Assembly: GCF_003012775.1 (NCBI RefSeq) | Contig: NZ_PXYG01000005.1 | Span: 106,889 to 170,888 of the forward strand | Source: Zobellella endophytica | GTDB taxonomy: Bacteria; Pseudomonadota; Gammaproteobacteria; Enterobacterales; Aeromonadaceae | Reading direction: 5' to 3' | Length of the DNA stretch: 64,000 bases | Shown: positions 26,311 to 35,415 of the stretch, piece after piece | How positions within the stretch are numbered: position 1 is the first letter of the stretch | Layout: each line of letters opens with the position of its first letter | Position numbers and translations under genes: made by a program | The notes under the pieces: model-generated | What the model saw: the letters and a program-made list of their open reading frames with translations, nothing else | Databases searched by the model: none | What the model was told of the DNA's origin: nothing

Positions 26311-28176
26311 TCAGCGCTGCCGATATTCCGCTATGCTGCTGACCATGCCGTCCGCGTCCAGGCCCAGTTTGGCCAGGATCTGCGGCTGGCTGCCCTGCTC
26401 GATAAAGTGGTCCGGCAGGCCCAGGTTCAGTACCGGTACCGGCTTTTTATGGCGCATCAGGCACTCGTTCACCGCCGAGCCGGCGCCGCCCATGACGGCG
26501 TTTTCCTCTACCGTCACCAGCAGTTCATGATCATCCAGCAGGGAGAGCAGCAGGGCTTCATCCAGCGGTTTCACAAAACGCATGTCCACCAGGGTGGCAT
26601 CCAGTTGCGCGGCGGCCACTTCGGCCTCGGCCAGCAGGGTGCCGAAGTTGAGCAGGGCTACCTTGCCGCCCCGGCGCAGCACCCGTCCCTTGCCCAGTGC
26701 CAGCGCCGTCATCTGCTCATCGATCCCGGCGCCGCGGCCGTTGCCGCGCGGGTAGCGCACCGCCGCCGGGCCCGGGTGCCGGTAGCCGGTGTAGAGCATC
26801 TGCCGGCATTCGTTCTCGTCGGCGGGGGTCATGATCACCATATTGGGCACGGTGCGCAAAAAGCTTAAGTCGAAGGCGCCCTGGTGGGTGGGGCCGTCGG
26901 CGCCGACGATGCCGGCCCGGTCGATGGCGAACAGCACGTCCAGGTTCTGCAACGCCACGTCGTGGATCAGCTGATCGTAGGCCCGCTGCAAAAAGGTGGA
27001 GTAGATGGCCACCACCGGTTTTTTGCCCTCTATCGCCAGCCCCGCCGCCAGGGTGACCGCGTGTTGCTCGGCGATGGCCACGTCGAAATAGCGCTTGGGG
27101 TATTCCCGGGAGAAGCGCACCAGCCCGGAGCCTTCGCGCATTGCCGGGGTAATGGCCATCAGCCGGGGATCCATCCTGGCCATGTCGCACAGCCAGGTGC
27201 CGAAAATGGCGGAATAGGAGGGGCCGGACGAGGCGCTTTTGGGCAGCGCATTCTGGCTGGGATCGAACCTGGGTACGCCATGGTAGCCAATAGGGTCCTG
27301 CTCGGCGGGCAGGTAGCCCTTGCCCTTGCGGGTCATCACGTGCAGGAACTGTGGGCCCTTGAGCTTGCGCATGTTGCGCAGGGTTTCCACCAGGGTCTCG
27401 ATGTCGTGGCCGTCGATGGGGCCCACGTAATTGAAGCCGAATTCCTCGAACAGGGTGCCGGGCACCACCATGCCCTTGAGGTGTTCCTCGGTGCGCCGCG
27501 CCAGCTCCTTGAGCGGCGGCACCATCTCCAGCGCCTTCTTGCCCCCTTCGCGCAGGGTGCTGTAGAGGGAGCCGGACATGATCCGCGCCAGGTGGTTGTT
27601 GAGCGCGCCCACGTTCTCGGAGATCGACATCTCGTTGTCGTTGAGGATCACCAGCATGTCCTTGTGGATATCGCCGGCGTGGTTGAGCGCCTCGAAGGCC
27701 ATGCCGGCGGTCAGGGCGCCATCGCCGATCACCGCCACCACCTTGCGGCCCTTCCTTTCTTCATCGGCGGCGATGGCCATGCCCAGCGCGGCCCCGATGC
27801 TGGTGCTGGAGTGGCCCACCGACAGGGTGTCGTATTCGCTCTCTTCCCGCCAGGGGAAGGGGTGCAGCCCCTGATACTGGCGGATGCTGCCCATGCGTTC
27901 GCGCCGGCCGGTGAGGATCTTGTGCGGGTAGGCTTGGTGCCCCACGTCCCATACCAGGCGGTCGAAGGGGGTGTTGTAGACGTAATGCAACGCCACCGTC
28001 AGCTCCACCACCCCCAGCCCCGAGGCCAGGTGGCCGCTGCTGCGGCTCACCGAATGCAGCAGGTAGGAACGCAGCTCCTCGCACAGGGTGGGCAGCCGCT
28101 CCTGGGGCAGGCTGCGCAATTCGTCGGGCAGGTTGGCCAGCGCCAGGGTAGGGTAATCGGCAATATTCAGACTCAT
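26311..28176 (-). CDS. dxs: 1-deoxy-D-xylulose-5-phosphate synthase
   Basis: A 621-residue thiamine-diphosphate enzyme that condenses pyruvate and glyceraldehyde-3-phosphate in the first step of the non-mevalonate isoprenoid pathway and also feeds thiamine and pyridoxal synthesis. The ThDP motif runs [18 protein letters not shown] to [18 protein letters not shown] and [12 protein letters not shown] are further hallmarks. Length matches the family (about 620). It is the last gene of xseB-ispA-dxs, starting 21 bp after ispA. A long open frame on the opposite strand is a shadow. Confidence 0.97.
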   Translation of the reverse strand: MSLNIADYPTLALANLPDELRSLPQERLPTLCEELRSYLLHSVSRSSGHLASGLGVVELTVALHYVYNTPFDRLVWDVGHQAYPHKILTGRRERMGSIRQYQGLHPFPWREESEYDTLSVGHSSTSIGAALGMAIAADEERKGRKVVAVIGDGALTAGMAFEALNHAGDIHKDMLVILNDNEMSISENVGALNNHLARIMSGSLYSTLREGGKKALEMVPPLKELARRTEEHLKGMVVPGTLFEEFGFNYVGPIDGHDIETLVETLRNMRKLKGPQFLHVMTRKGKGYLPAEQDPIGYHGVPRFDPSQNALPKSASSGPSYSAIFGTWLCDMARMDPRLMAITPAMREGSGLVRFSREYPKRYFDVAIAEQHAVTLAAGLAIEGKKPVVAIYSTFLQRAYDQLIHDVALQNLDVLFAIDRAGIVGADGPTHQGAFDLSFLRTVPNMVIMTPADENECRQMLYTGYRHPGPAAVRYPRGNGRGAGIDEQMTALALGKGRVLRRGGKVALLNFGTLLAEAEVAAAQLDATLVDMRFVKPLDEALLLSLLDDHELLVTVEENAVMGGAGSAVNECLMRHKKPVPVLNLGLPDHFIEQGSQPQILAKLGLDADGMVSSIAEYRQR

Positions 28177-28197
28177 AAGCTTATTATTATCCTCGCC

Positions 28198-29091
28198 CTA
28201 AAAGTCGCGTTTAACGATGTAGTGAGCGAATGCTTCCAGTGTTTGGGTGTTGTAGGGAATATCCGCCAGTGCCGCCAGCGCCTGCTGGTGCAGCTCGCCG
28301 GCCAGCCGCCGGGCGCCGTCCAGGCCGAGCAGGGCCGGGTAGGTGCTCTTCTGCTGGGCCAGATCCTTGCCCTGGGTCTTGCCCAGGGTTTGGGTGTCGG
28401 CGGTGATGTCCAGGATGTCGTCCTGCACCTGGAACGCCAGGCCGATGGCCTCCGCATAGCGGCTCAGGGCCGCCAGGTGGGCTTCGTCCAGCCGGCTGGC
28501 GCACAGGGCGCCGAGGCGCACGGCGGCACGGATCAGCGCTCCGGTCTTGTGGCGGTGAATAGACTCGAGCGTGGCCCGATCGACGCCTCGGCCCTCGTAT
28601 TTGATGTCCAGCGCCTGGCCGCCGCACATGCCGCCGTAGCCGCTGGCCCGGGCCAGCTCCTGCACCATGCGCAGCCGGCGGCCGGCATCGAGGCCATCGT
28701 CCTGGTGACGGCTGAGCAGCTCGAAGGCCAGGGTTTGCAGGGCGTCGCCGGCGAGAATGGCGGTGGCTTCGTCGAACGCCTTATGCACCGTCGGTTTGCC
28801 CCGGCGCAGGTCGTCATCGTCCATCGCCGGCAGATCGTCGTGGATCAGGGAGTAGGCGTGCACGCATTCGATGGCGGCGGCGGCGGCGTCCAGGGTGCGC
28901 GGGTGGTCGGCGCCCAGCACCTCGCCGCTGGCATACACCAGCAGGGGCCGCACCCGCTTGCCGCCCTGCAGCAGGCCGTATTCCATGGCGGCCTTCAGCT
29001 CCGGCGCCAGGCCGTCGAGGTCGTCCAGGGCGGCGGAGAGCACCCCGGCGATGCGCGGGCCGTACTGCTGCTGCAACAGCGCCACGCTCAC
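28198..29091 (-). CDS. ispA: Farnesyl diphosphate synthase (geranyltranstransferase)
   Basis: A 297-residue prenyltransferase that builds C15 farnesyl diphosphate from dimethylallyl and isopentenyl diphosphate. The first aspartate-rich motif is [17 protein letters not shown] and the second [10 protein letters not shown]. Its product feeds ubiquinone, undecaprenyl and heme O pathways. The start overlaps the xseB stop by 4 bp (ATGA type), and dxs follows, the usual enterobacterial operon order. Confidence 0.96.
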   Translation of the reverse strand: MSVALLQQQYGPRIAGVLSAALDDLDGLAPELKAAMEYGLLQGGKRVRPLLVYASGEVLGADHPRTLDAAAAAIECVHAYSLIHDDLPAMDDDDLRRGKPTVHKAFDEATAILAGDALQTLAFELLSRHQDDGLDAGRRLRMVQELARASGYGGMCGGQALDIKYEGRGVDRATLESIHRHKTGALIRAAVRLGALCASRLDEAHLAALSRYAEAIGLAFQVQDDILDITADTQTLGKTQGKDLAQQKSTYPALLGLDGARRLAGELHQQALAALADIPYNTQTLEAFAHYIVKRDF

Positions 29092-29351
29092 TTCTGTGGC
29101 TCCTGCCCGGGGCCGAAGGCCGCCAGCTGTTCGCCGTCCTGCTGTAGCAGTATCTGTACCTGCTGTTCGGCCTGGCTCAGGCGCTGTTGACCGGCGCGCG
29201 CCAGCTGGATCCCGCGCTCGAAGGATTTGAGTGCCTGCTCCAGGCTCAGCTCGCCTTCTTCCAGCTGGTTGACCAGACCTTCCAGTTCGCTCAGGGCGCT
29301 TTCAAAATCCATGTTTTCCGGTTTTTTGGTGGCCACGGGATCCCCTGTCAT
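29088..29351 (-). CDS. xseB: Exodeoxyribonuclease VII small subunit
   Basis: An 82-87-residue coiled-coil subunit that binds the large subunit XseA to form the single-strand nuclease ExoVII. The core [32 protein letters not shown] is unmistakable. Two starts are possible: ATG 29351, or GTG 29336 with AGGGGA 4 bp upstream, which gives the family-like N-terminus [12 protein letters not shown]. The GTG may be the true one. It heads the ispA-dxs operon and lies divergent to pomA. Confidence 0.92.
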   Translation of the reverse strand: MTGDPVATKKPENMDFESALSELEGLVNQLEEGELSLEQALKSFERGIQLARAGQQRLSQAEQQVQILLQQDGEQLAAFGPGQEPQK

Positions 29352-29548
29352 TCGCTTGCCAAATTGGCGCCAATAGTAACATTGCTGTTTACGATTTGGC
29401 GAAAGATATAGAAGAATTGCCGGTGCGGGATGTGATGGTCGTCCTAAAGAAATTCCGGCCCAGCCGATAACAACAAAAGCGACAAGGCGAGTCGTATCAC
29501 GCTAATATTGGCATCACTTATGCCTGCAACAGTAATGGGGACCCTACT

Positions 29549-30304
29549 TTGGATCTGGCAACTCTTCTCGGATTGATCGGTGGCCTGGCGTTTATCGGTA
29601 TGGCGATGGTGCTGGGGGGCGGGCTGACCATGTATGTGGACGTACCGTCCATTTTTATCGTGTTTGTCGGTTCCCTGTTCGTGGTGATGATGAAATTCAA
29701 TCTCGGCCAGTTCCTGGGGGCGGCCAAGGTGGCGGCCAAGGCGTTCATGTTCAAGCTGGAAAAGCCCGAAGCCCTGATCGAGCGGGTGGTACAGCTGGCC
29801 GATGCGGCGCGCAAGGGCGGTTTTCTGGCGCTGGAAGAGGCGGAGATCAACAACCCCTTCCTGCAGAAGGCGGTCAACATGCTGGTGGACGGGCACGAGC
29901 AGAGCGTGGTGAAAACGGCCCTGGAGACGGACATCGAGCTGACCGCCGAACGGCAGGTGGAGGGCGCCCGCATCTTCCGTGCCCTGGGTGACGTGGCGCC
30001 GGCCATGGGCATGATCGGTACCCTCATCGGCCTGGTGGCCATGCTCGCCAACATGGACGATCCCAAGGCGATAGGACCGGCCATGGCCATCGCCCTGCTC
30101 ACCACCCTCTATGGCGCCATGCTGGCCAACATGATAGCCCTGCCCATCGCCGACAAGCTGGAACTGCGCTCCGGCGAGGAGCGGCTGAATCGAACCCTGA
30201 TCCTGGACGCGGTGCTGGGCATTCAGGATGGCCAGAATCCCCGGGTACTGCAGAGCCTGCTGGAAAACTACCTGACTGACGCCAAGCGGCCGAAGGAGGA
30301 ATAG
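29549..30304 (+). CDS. pomA: PomA, Na+-driven flagellar stator subunit (MotA family)
   Basis: A 251-residue inner-membrane protein with four helices forming the Na+-driven stator with PomB. The N-terminus MDLATLLGLIGGLAFIGMAMVLGGG and the segment GDVAPAMGMIGTLIGLVAMLANMDDPKAIGPAMA match Vibrio PomA closely. The start codon is TTG at 29549, which gives exactly the PomA N-terminus; its ribosome-binding site is poor. The stop overlaps the pomB GTG by one base. No other flagellar gene lies in the window. Na+ driving is inferred from similarity to PomA and the presence of NQR. Confidence 0.93.
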   Translation: MDLATLLGLIGGLAFIGMAMVLGGGLTMYVDVPSIFIVFVGSLFVVMMKFNLGQFLGAAKVAAKAFMFKLEKPEALIERVVQLADAARKGGFLALEEAEINNPFLQKAVNMLVDGHEQSVVKTALETDIELTAERQVEGARIFRALGDVAPAMGMIGTLIGLVAMLANMDDPKAIGPAMAIALLTTLYGAMLANMIALPIADKLELRSGEERLNRTLILDAVLGIQDGQNPRVLQSLLENYLTDAKRPKEE

Positions 30305-31203
30305 TGGCCGCCAAGAAAAAGGGGAAGCCGCAACCCGTCGGGGCACCGGCCTGGATGGCCACCTTCGCCGACCTGGCCACCATACTGATGAGCTTTTTCG
30401 TGTTGCTGCTGGCCTTTGCCGAGATGGACGTGCTCAAGTTCAAGCAGATCGCCGGCAGCATGAAGTTTGCCTTCGGGGTACAGAATCAGCTGGAGGTGAC
30501 CGAAATCCCCAAGGGCACCTCGGTCATCGCCCTGGAGTTCCGCCCAGGGCAGCCGCAGCCGACCCCCATCGACACCATCATGCAGCACACTACCGACTCC
30601 ACCCAGGCGGAGCTGGACTTCCAGCCGGGCGAGTCGGACCGGGCCGCCGGGCAGAGCAGAGAAACCGGCAACCTGAGCGGTAGCGAACAGCCGGAGATAT
30701 CGCAGACGGACCCCCAGACTGTGAGCCTGGCCCAGGAGCTGGCCGAGCAGCTGAGCACCTCCATCGAACGGGATGCCATCGAGATCGAGGCCCTGGGACA
30801 GCAGGTGGTTATCCGCATCAAGGAGCATGCCTCCTTCCCGGCCGGGTCGGCCTTCCTGCAGCCCCAGTTCTGGCCGGTGGTGCGCCAGATAGGCGGCCTG
30901 TTGCAAGCGCTGCCCGGCGAAATCCTGGTCTCCGGCCACTCCGACGATATCCAGACCAGCAACGAGCTGTTCCGCTCCAACTGGGAACTGTCGACCCAGC
31001 GGGCGCTGGCGGTGGCCGATCAACTGCTGCGCACCGACGGCTTCGACGACAGCCGCATGGTGGTGATGGGCATGGCGGATACCCGCCCCCTGGTGCCCAA
31101 CGACACGGCGGAGCACCGCAGCCGCAACCGGCGGGTGGAAATCGCCATCTCCCAGGGCAAACCGAAGTTTAGCGACCCGCTCGACGTGATAGCGCCGGAC
31201 TAA
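30304..31203 (+). CDS. pomB: PomB, Na+-driven flagellar stator subunit (MotB family)
   Basis: A 299-residue protein with one N-terminal helix and a periplasmic OmpA-like peptidoglycan-binding domain (about 190-285, with LVSGHSDDIQTSNELF and SRNRRVEIAI). The ion-binding aspartate is Asp23 in WMATFADLATILMSFFVLLL, matching Asp24 of Vibrio PomB. A linker of over 100 residues rich in Pro, Gln and Glu separates helix and domain. Translation starts at GTG 30304, overlapping the pomA TAG (TAGTG). The gene anchors PomA stators to the cell wall. Confidence 0.93.
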   Translation: MAAKKKGKPQPVGAPAWMATFADLATILMSFFVLLLAFAEMDVLKFKQIAGSMKFAFGVQNQLEVTEIPKGTSVIALEFRPGQPQPTPIDTIMQHTTDSTQAELDFQPGESDRAAGQSRETGNLSGSEQPEISQTDPQTVSLAQELAEQLSTSIERDAIEIEALGQQVVIRIKEHASFPAGSAFLQPQFWPVVRQIGGLLQALPGEILVSGHSDDIQTSNELFRSNWELSTQRALAVADQLLRTDGFDDSRMVVMGMADTRPLVPNDTAEHRSRNRRVEIAISQGKPKFSDPLDVIAPD

Positions 31204-31235
31204 ATAGCTGTTCCGAATAGTAGATCAATCAAGAC

Positions 31236-31320
31236 AGCGGGCGGGTACTGCTAAGCAGACCCTCTGCGCCAGGGATGGGTTTACGGCGTGTCTGTGTGCG
31301 GTGCCCGGCCGATGTAGCAC
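31236..31320 (+). repeat. Palindromic repeat sharing GGATGGGTTTACGGCG, copy C
   Basis: The segment GCGCCAGGGATGGGTTTACGGCG (31266-31288 region) and a downstream GTAGCAC (31314-31320) recur at 58472-58534. A short hairpin GCAGA/TCTGC lies just upstream. The GCCAGGGA core also appears at the tip of the 110-bp cloverleaf repeats, so the two families may be related. It lies between pomB and thiI. Confidence 0.55.
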
Positions 31321-31360
31321 CATTAGGATCGGTTATTTAGCCCCTGCTATTATTTAATCA

Positions 31361-31398
31361 AAAGCCCGGCTTTGCTGTATAATGCCGGGCTTTCGTTT
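31361..31398 (+). promoter_or_regulatory. Terminator-like hairpin whose loop carries the thiI -10 box
   Basis: A perfect 10-bp stem AAAGCCCGGC/GCCGGGCTTT encloses a 13-nt loop that ends in TATAAT (31378-31383). A T-rich run follows. A weak TTAATC lies 18 bp before the -10. The hairpin could end pomB transcription and the -10 could start thiI transcription, 45 bp before its ATG. Confidence 0.6.
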
Positions 31399-31427
31399 TT
31401 GTTGTCGAATCCCGGGCGTACCGATCT

Positions 31428-32876
31428 ATGAAATTTATTATCAAGCTACATCCAGAAATTACCATCAAGAGCAAGTCGGTGCGTCAGCGCATGAGCAAGA
31501 TCCTGCAGGGCAACATCCGCAATGTGCTGCGTCCGCTGGATGAACACCTCAAGATCCGCGCCGACTGGGACAAGCTGGTGGTGCGCACCCATATTCAGAC
31601 CGAGGAACACCGCCTGGCCATGGTGGCGGCCCTGGCCTGCATCCCCGGCATCCAGTCCTTCCTGGAAGTCACCGAGCACCGCGTCGAGACGATGGACGAG
31701 ATCCTCGAGCTGACCCAGGCCATGTTCGGCGACCGGCTGGCCGGCAAGACCTTTTGCGTACGCGCCAAGCGCCGGGGCCAGCAGGCGTTCAGTTCGCTGG
31801 ATGTGGAGCGTTACGTGGGCGGCGGCCTGAACCAGCGCTGCGTCACCGGTGGGGTGCGCCTCAAGCATCCGGATGTGCAGATCAACCTGGAGCTCGACGG
31901 CGACCGGCTGTTCCTGGTGAGCGAGCAGCACGCGGGGCTCGGCGGCTTCCCCATCGCCACCCAGGAGAGCGTGCTCAGCCTGATGTCCGGCGGCTACGAC
32001 TCCGGGGTGGCCTCCTACCAGTTCATCAAGCGCGGCAGCCGGGTCCACTACTGTTTCTTCAACCTCGGCGGCCAGGAGCATGAGGCGGGGGTGCGCGAGG
32101 TGGTCTACTACCTGTGGAAGAAATACGGCGCCTCCCACCGGGTCAAATTCGTGTCTGTGCCCTTCGAAGGGGTGGTGGCGGAGATCCTGGCGAAGGTCGA
32201 CAAGGGCCACATGGGCGTGGTGCTCAAGCGGATGATGATGCGCGCCGGCGCCGCCGTGGCCGGAAAACTGGCGATCAACGCCCTGGTGACCGGCGAGTCC
32301 ATGGGCCAGGTCTCCAGCCAGACGGTGACCAACCTCAATGTGATCGACCGGGTGACCGACATGCTGATCCTGCGCCCGCTGATCGCCGCCGACAAGCAGG
32401 ACATCATCGATCAGGCCCGCCAGATAGGCACGGCGCCCTTCGCCGAGAAGATGCCGGAATACTGCGGTGTCATCTCCCAGAAGCCGACCATCAAGGCCAG
32501 GCTGGGCAAGGTGGAGGCGGAAGAGGCCCACTTCGATTTCGGGGTGCTCGACACCGCCATCCAGGCCTCCTTCGTCGAGGACATCCGCAACCTGGCCGAG
32601 GCCTGGGTACTGCCGGAAGTGGAGTTCAAGCAGGAGGTCGAGGCCCGGGAAGTGATCCTCGATATCCGGGCGCCGGAGGAAGAGGAGGAGGCGCCGCTGG
32701 CGGTGGCCGGGCACCAGGTGGTGCATATGCCGTTTTTCAAGCTGGCGCACCACTTTGCCGAGCTGGATCCGAGCAAAACCTACCTGCTCTATTGCGCCCG
32801 GGGGGTGATGAGCCGGTTGCAGGCCATCCACCTGAAAGAACAGGGATTCGACAACGTCAAGGTCTATCGGCCCTGA
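31428..32876 (+). CDS. thiI: tRNA 4-thiouridine synthetase / thiazole sulfur carrier ThiI
   Basis: A 482-residue cytosolic enzyme. Domains in order are ferredoxin-like plus THUMP (1-165), PP-loop adenylation domain (SLMSGGYDSGVASYQF), and a C-terminal rhodanese domain (about 400-482) with the persulfide cysteine in LLYCARGVMS. It makes s4U8 in tRNA and supplies sulfur for the thiamine thiazole. The rhodanese extension is the gammaproteobacterial form. Its tail overlaps the convergent panE gene by 13 bp. Confidence 0.97.
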   Translation: MKFIIKLHPEITIKSKSVRQRMSKILQGNIRNVLRPLDEHLKIRADWDKLVVRTHIQTEEHRLAMVAALACIPGIQSFLEVTEHRVETMDEILELTQAMFGDRLAGKTFCVRAKRRGQQAFSSLDVERYVGGGLNQRCVTGGVRLKHPDVQINLELDGDRLFLVSEQHAGLGGFPIATQESVLSLMSGGYDSGVASYQFIKRGSRVHYCFFNLGGQEHEAGVREVVYYLWKKYGASHRVKFVSVPFEGVVAEILAKVDKGHMGVVLKRMMMRAGAAVAGKLAINALVTGESMGQVSSQTVTNLNVIDRVTDMLILRPLIAADKQDIIDQARQIGTAPFAEKMPEYCGVISQKPTIKARLGKVEAEEAHFDFGVLDTAIQASFVEDIRNLAEAWVLPEVEFKQEVEAREVILDIRAPEEEEEAPLAVAGHQVVHMPFFKLAHHFAELDPSKTYLLYCARGVMSRLQAIHLKEQGFDNVKVYRP

Positions 32877-33757
32877 CGGCGGCGGATGTCCTGGTACAGC
32901 TGCCGGCATACCGGAACCGGCAGCTCGCCGGCCCGGCCGAGCAGGTAGCCGGTGATCTGGTCGATTTCGGTCCGGCGGCCGTGGTGCAGATCCTGGTGCA
33001 TGGACGAGTAGTTGGTGGCGGTCAGCTCGATGACACTGCGCAGCCGGCGCCGGAACCGGGCCAGTGACTCCTGCTGCCCGAGCCGCGCCATCACCCGGTG
33101 TACTTCCTCGCTCAGTTGCTCCAGCACCGCCGCGAAGCGGGGCTCCAGCAACTGGCCGTTGCGGATGTCGTGGCTGGCGGTGAGCGGGTTGATCACCGCG
33201 TTGATCGCCAGCTTGCGGTGTTGCAGGCCGAGGATGTCCTCGCTCCAGCCGGCATGGCCCAGCGCCCGGGCGAGCGGCTCGACCAGGCCGGCACAGGCGC
33301 GGGCCGCCTCGTTGGCCGGGCCCAGCCAGGTTTCGCCCTTGCCGGTGTGGCGCACCAGCCAGTCGCCCTCCTTCAGGGCACCGTGGCTGGAAACGCCGGC
33401 CAGCACCGGGTTGTGCGGAAAGTGTGCCAGCACCTCATCGAGCAGGCCCATGCCGTTGTGCAGCAGTATGATGGGGGTGGCGGCGGGCAGGGACCTCAGC
33501 GCCGACAGCGCCCCGATCACCTGATAGGCCTTGGTGGTCACCAACAGGGTGGTCACGGCGGCGGCCTGCTCGGCAAACAGCGGCCGGGTATGCACCAGCT
33601 CGTGCTGGCCGCTCAGGGTGATCAGCTCCAGGCTGGGATGCAGGTGGCCCCGATGCCGTTCAGACAGCAGCAAGGACACCGGCTCGCCCCGCCGGCTCAG
33701 CAACCCGGCCAGCACGCATCCCACGGCACCGGCGCCCATAATGGTCCACTCTGTCAT
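32864..33757 (-). CDS. panE: 2-dehydropantoate 2-reductase
   Basis: A 297-residue NADPH-dependent ketopantoate reductase of pantothenate and CoA synthesis. The Rossmann motif is [17 protein letters not shown], and the catalytic lysine segment is [13 protein letters not shown] with the later [21 protein letters not shown] substrate region. The adjacent yajQ, divergently placed, and the thiI neighbourhood recur in other gammaproteobacteria. It overlaps the thiI 3' end. Confidence 0.93.
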   Translation of the reverse strand: MTEWTIMGAGAVGCVLAGLLSRRGEPVSLLLSERHRGHLHPSLELITLSGQHELVHTRPLFAEQAAAVTTLLVTTKAYQVIGALSALRSLPAATPIILLHNGMGLLDEVLAHFPHNPVLAGVSSHGALKEGDWLVRHTGKGETWLGPANEAARACAGLVEPLARALGHAGWSEDILGLQHRKLAINAVINPLTASHDIRNGQLLEPRFAAVLEQLSEEVHRVMARLGQQESLARFRRRLRSVIELTATNYSSMHQDLHHGRRTEIDQITGYLLGRAGELPVPVCRQLYQDIRRRQGR

Positions 33758-33800
33758 CGCTCACCCTCTGATATTTGTTATTATCCGGCCCCGTACACAG

Positions 33801-33809
33801 TGCTATACG
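33801..33809 (+). promoter_or_regulatory. Possible extended -10 promoter of yajQ
   Basis: TGCTATACG resembles an extended -10 element and lies about 96 bp before the yajQ ATG. A TTGTTA upstream is too far away to be its -35. Tentative. Confidence 0.3.
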
Positions 33810-33904
33810 TTAGCCGTGAACCAGGGCCGGTGCCAGTGTATTTTACCCGAGCGGCCGGAGACCGGCCGGCGGAACCAGCAAGCTCAACAGAGAGAGGAGC
33901 CAAG

Positions 33905-34387
33905 ATGCCGTCTTTTGACATTGTCTCGGAAGTCGAGATGAACGAGGTGCGTAATGCGGTCGAGAACGCCAACCGGGAGCTCGAGACCCGTTTTGATTTC
34001 AGGGGAGTGGAAGCCAGCTTCGAGCTCAAGGACGGCAAGGTCAAGCTGGGGGCCGACGCCGAGTTCCAGCTGCAGCAGATGCTGGACATACTGCGGGCCA
34101 AGCTTATCAAGCGCAACATCGACACCCGGGTGATGGACGAAGCCGAGGTGGTACACTCGGGCAAGCGCTACTACCAGGAGGTGGCCTTCAAGCAGGGTAT
34201 CGACAGCGGCTACGCCAGGAAGCTGGTCAAGCAGATCAAGGACAGCAAGGTCAAGGTGCAGGCCGCCATCCAGGGCGATCAGGTCCGGGTGACCGGCAAG
34301 AAGCGGGATGATCTGCAGCAGGTGATGGCATTGCTGCGCCAGGACGAGCAGGAGCAGCCGCTGCAGTTCAACAACTTCCGGGATTGA
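33905..34387 (+). CDS. yajQ: YajQ family nucleotide-binding protein
   Basis: A 160-residue soluble protein of the YajQ/DUF520 family; members bind nucleotides, and in Xanthomonas and Pseudomonas some bind c-di-GMP. The hallmark N-terminus [19 protein letters not shown] and the terminal [23 protein letters not shown] region are clear. ATG 33905 has AGAGGAG 5-8 bp upstream. A link to the c-di-GMP produced by SiaD elsewhere in the window is possible but unproved. Confidence 0.95.
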   Translation: MPSFDIVSEVEMNEVRNAVENANRELETRFDFRGVEASFELKDGKVKLGADAEFQLQQMLDILRAKLIKRNIDTRVMDEAEVVHSGKRYYQEVAFKQGIDSGYARKLVKQIKDSKVKVQAAIQGDQVRVTGKKRDDLQQVMALLRQDEQEQPLQFNNFRD

Positions 34388-34416
34388 ACAAGGGGGCAGC
34401 AAGGCCCCTTTTTGTT
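34387..34416. terminator. Bidirectional terminator between yajQ and the porin gene
   Basis: AACAA and GGGGC on the left pair with GCCCC and TTGTT on the right, with T runs on both strands. It serves two convergent genes and overlaps the stop codon of each by a base or so. Confidence 0.75.
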
Positions 34417-35261
34417 CAGAACTTGTAGGTGACCGAGAAGTAATGGCCCAGGCCGGAGGTATCCTGCATCACCCCGGTGGCGTCGCTGCCGTCCTTGAAG
34501 AACGCCATGTTGTTGTACAGCTTGGCGCCGTAGCCCACCGCGTAGCGGTCGGAGTGCCAGTAGATGCCGTTGAACCACTCCAGGGCGTTGGCAGTGCGGC
34601 CGGCGACGCCGCCGATGGTGTCGGCGCCGAACTTGTAGTCCAGGTAGCCCTGGTAGGCGACAAAGCTGCCGTTGTCGAAGGTGTGGAACGGCTTGAACCA
34701 GTTGGTCGACACCATGTAGCCGTCCCAGCTGCCCTCGTCCGGAGCGCCGAAGTTTTCACGCACATAACGGGCGTAGGCGTTCAGCCCCATCTTGCCGAAC
34801 CAGGGCACCTGGATATCGGAGCCCAGGCCCACATAGTGCTCGAACAGGCCGCCGAAGGCGCCGTTGTCGCCGACATTGGTCACGCTGGCGATATACAGCT
34901 CCTGCACCGGGCCGAAGGACAGATCGGTCTTGGTCAGAGCGTCCAGCGACAGGCGCGGGGCGAACTTGAAGAAGAAGTTGTCGCCGCCGTGCAGGTCGTC
35001 CCCCTCGCTGTCGAAGATGTCGAACACGTCCAGGTAGCCGTAGAGATCGAACAGGCCGGAGCGGCCGCCGAATTCCATTTCCAGGTAGGTGTCGCGCTCG
35101 TTGCGAAACGGCAGCTTGTTGTCCGCGCTGCGCATCAGGTTGAACTGCAGCCACTTGTAGTCGTTCTTGTGAATATCGTCGCTGTAGTCGGTGGCGATGG
35201 CCGGGGCGGCGAGGGCGGTCAGCAGGCCGGCGGCGGCCAGGGTATTAAGCATCTTAGCCAT
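34416..35261 (-). CDS. OmpK/Tsx-like nucleoside-specific outer-membrane channel
   Basis: A 281-residue outer-membrane beta-barrel of the Tsx family, closest in style to Vibrio OmpK. A signal peptide ends at APAIA (about residue 23), followed by TDYSDDIHKNDYKWLQFNL. Alternating aromatic strands and a C-terminal Phe (YFSVTYKF) fit the outer-membrane assembly signal. Tsx-type channels pass nucleosides and can be phage receptors. It stands alone, with a terminator shared with yajQ. The specific substrate is inference. Confidence 0.88.
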   Translation of the reverse strand: MAKMLNTLAAAGLLTALAAPAIATDYSDDIHKNDYKWLQFNLMRSADNKLPFRNERDTYLEMEFGGRSGLFDLYGYLDVFDIFDSEGDDLHGGDNFFFKFAPRLSLDALTKTDLSFGPVQELYIASVTNVGDNGAFGGLFEHYVGLGSDIQVPWFGKMGLNAYARYVRENFGAPDEGSWDGYMVSTNWFKPFHTFDNGSFVAYQGYLDYKFGADTIGGVAGRTANALEWFNGIYWHSDRYAVGYGAKLYNNMAFFKDGSDATGVMQDTSGLGHYFSVTYKF

Positions 35262-35415
35262 GTGTCTGTCTCTTCTTTTCGTTGATTTGACAAGGTTTTC
35301 CCTAACCTTTGGGTCAGGACTACCCGGGGGAGACAGAGTCTAGGCGGACGAAAAAACGGCGCAAGACCGCAAACGATTGCGCCATTTCAATTTTGTGACA
35401 GGGCTTGCATTAGCG

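Noticed and set aside
26884..29190. Plus-strand open frame of 768 codons opposite dxs and ispA
   Set aside because: Shadow of two well-identified genes; no domain, no ribosome-binding site.
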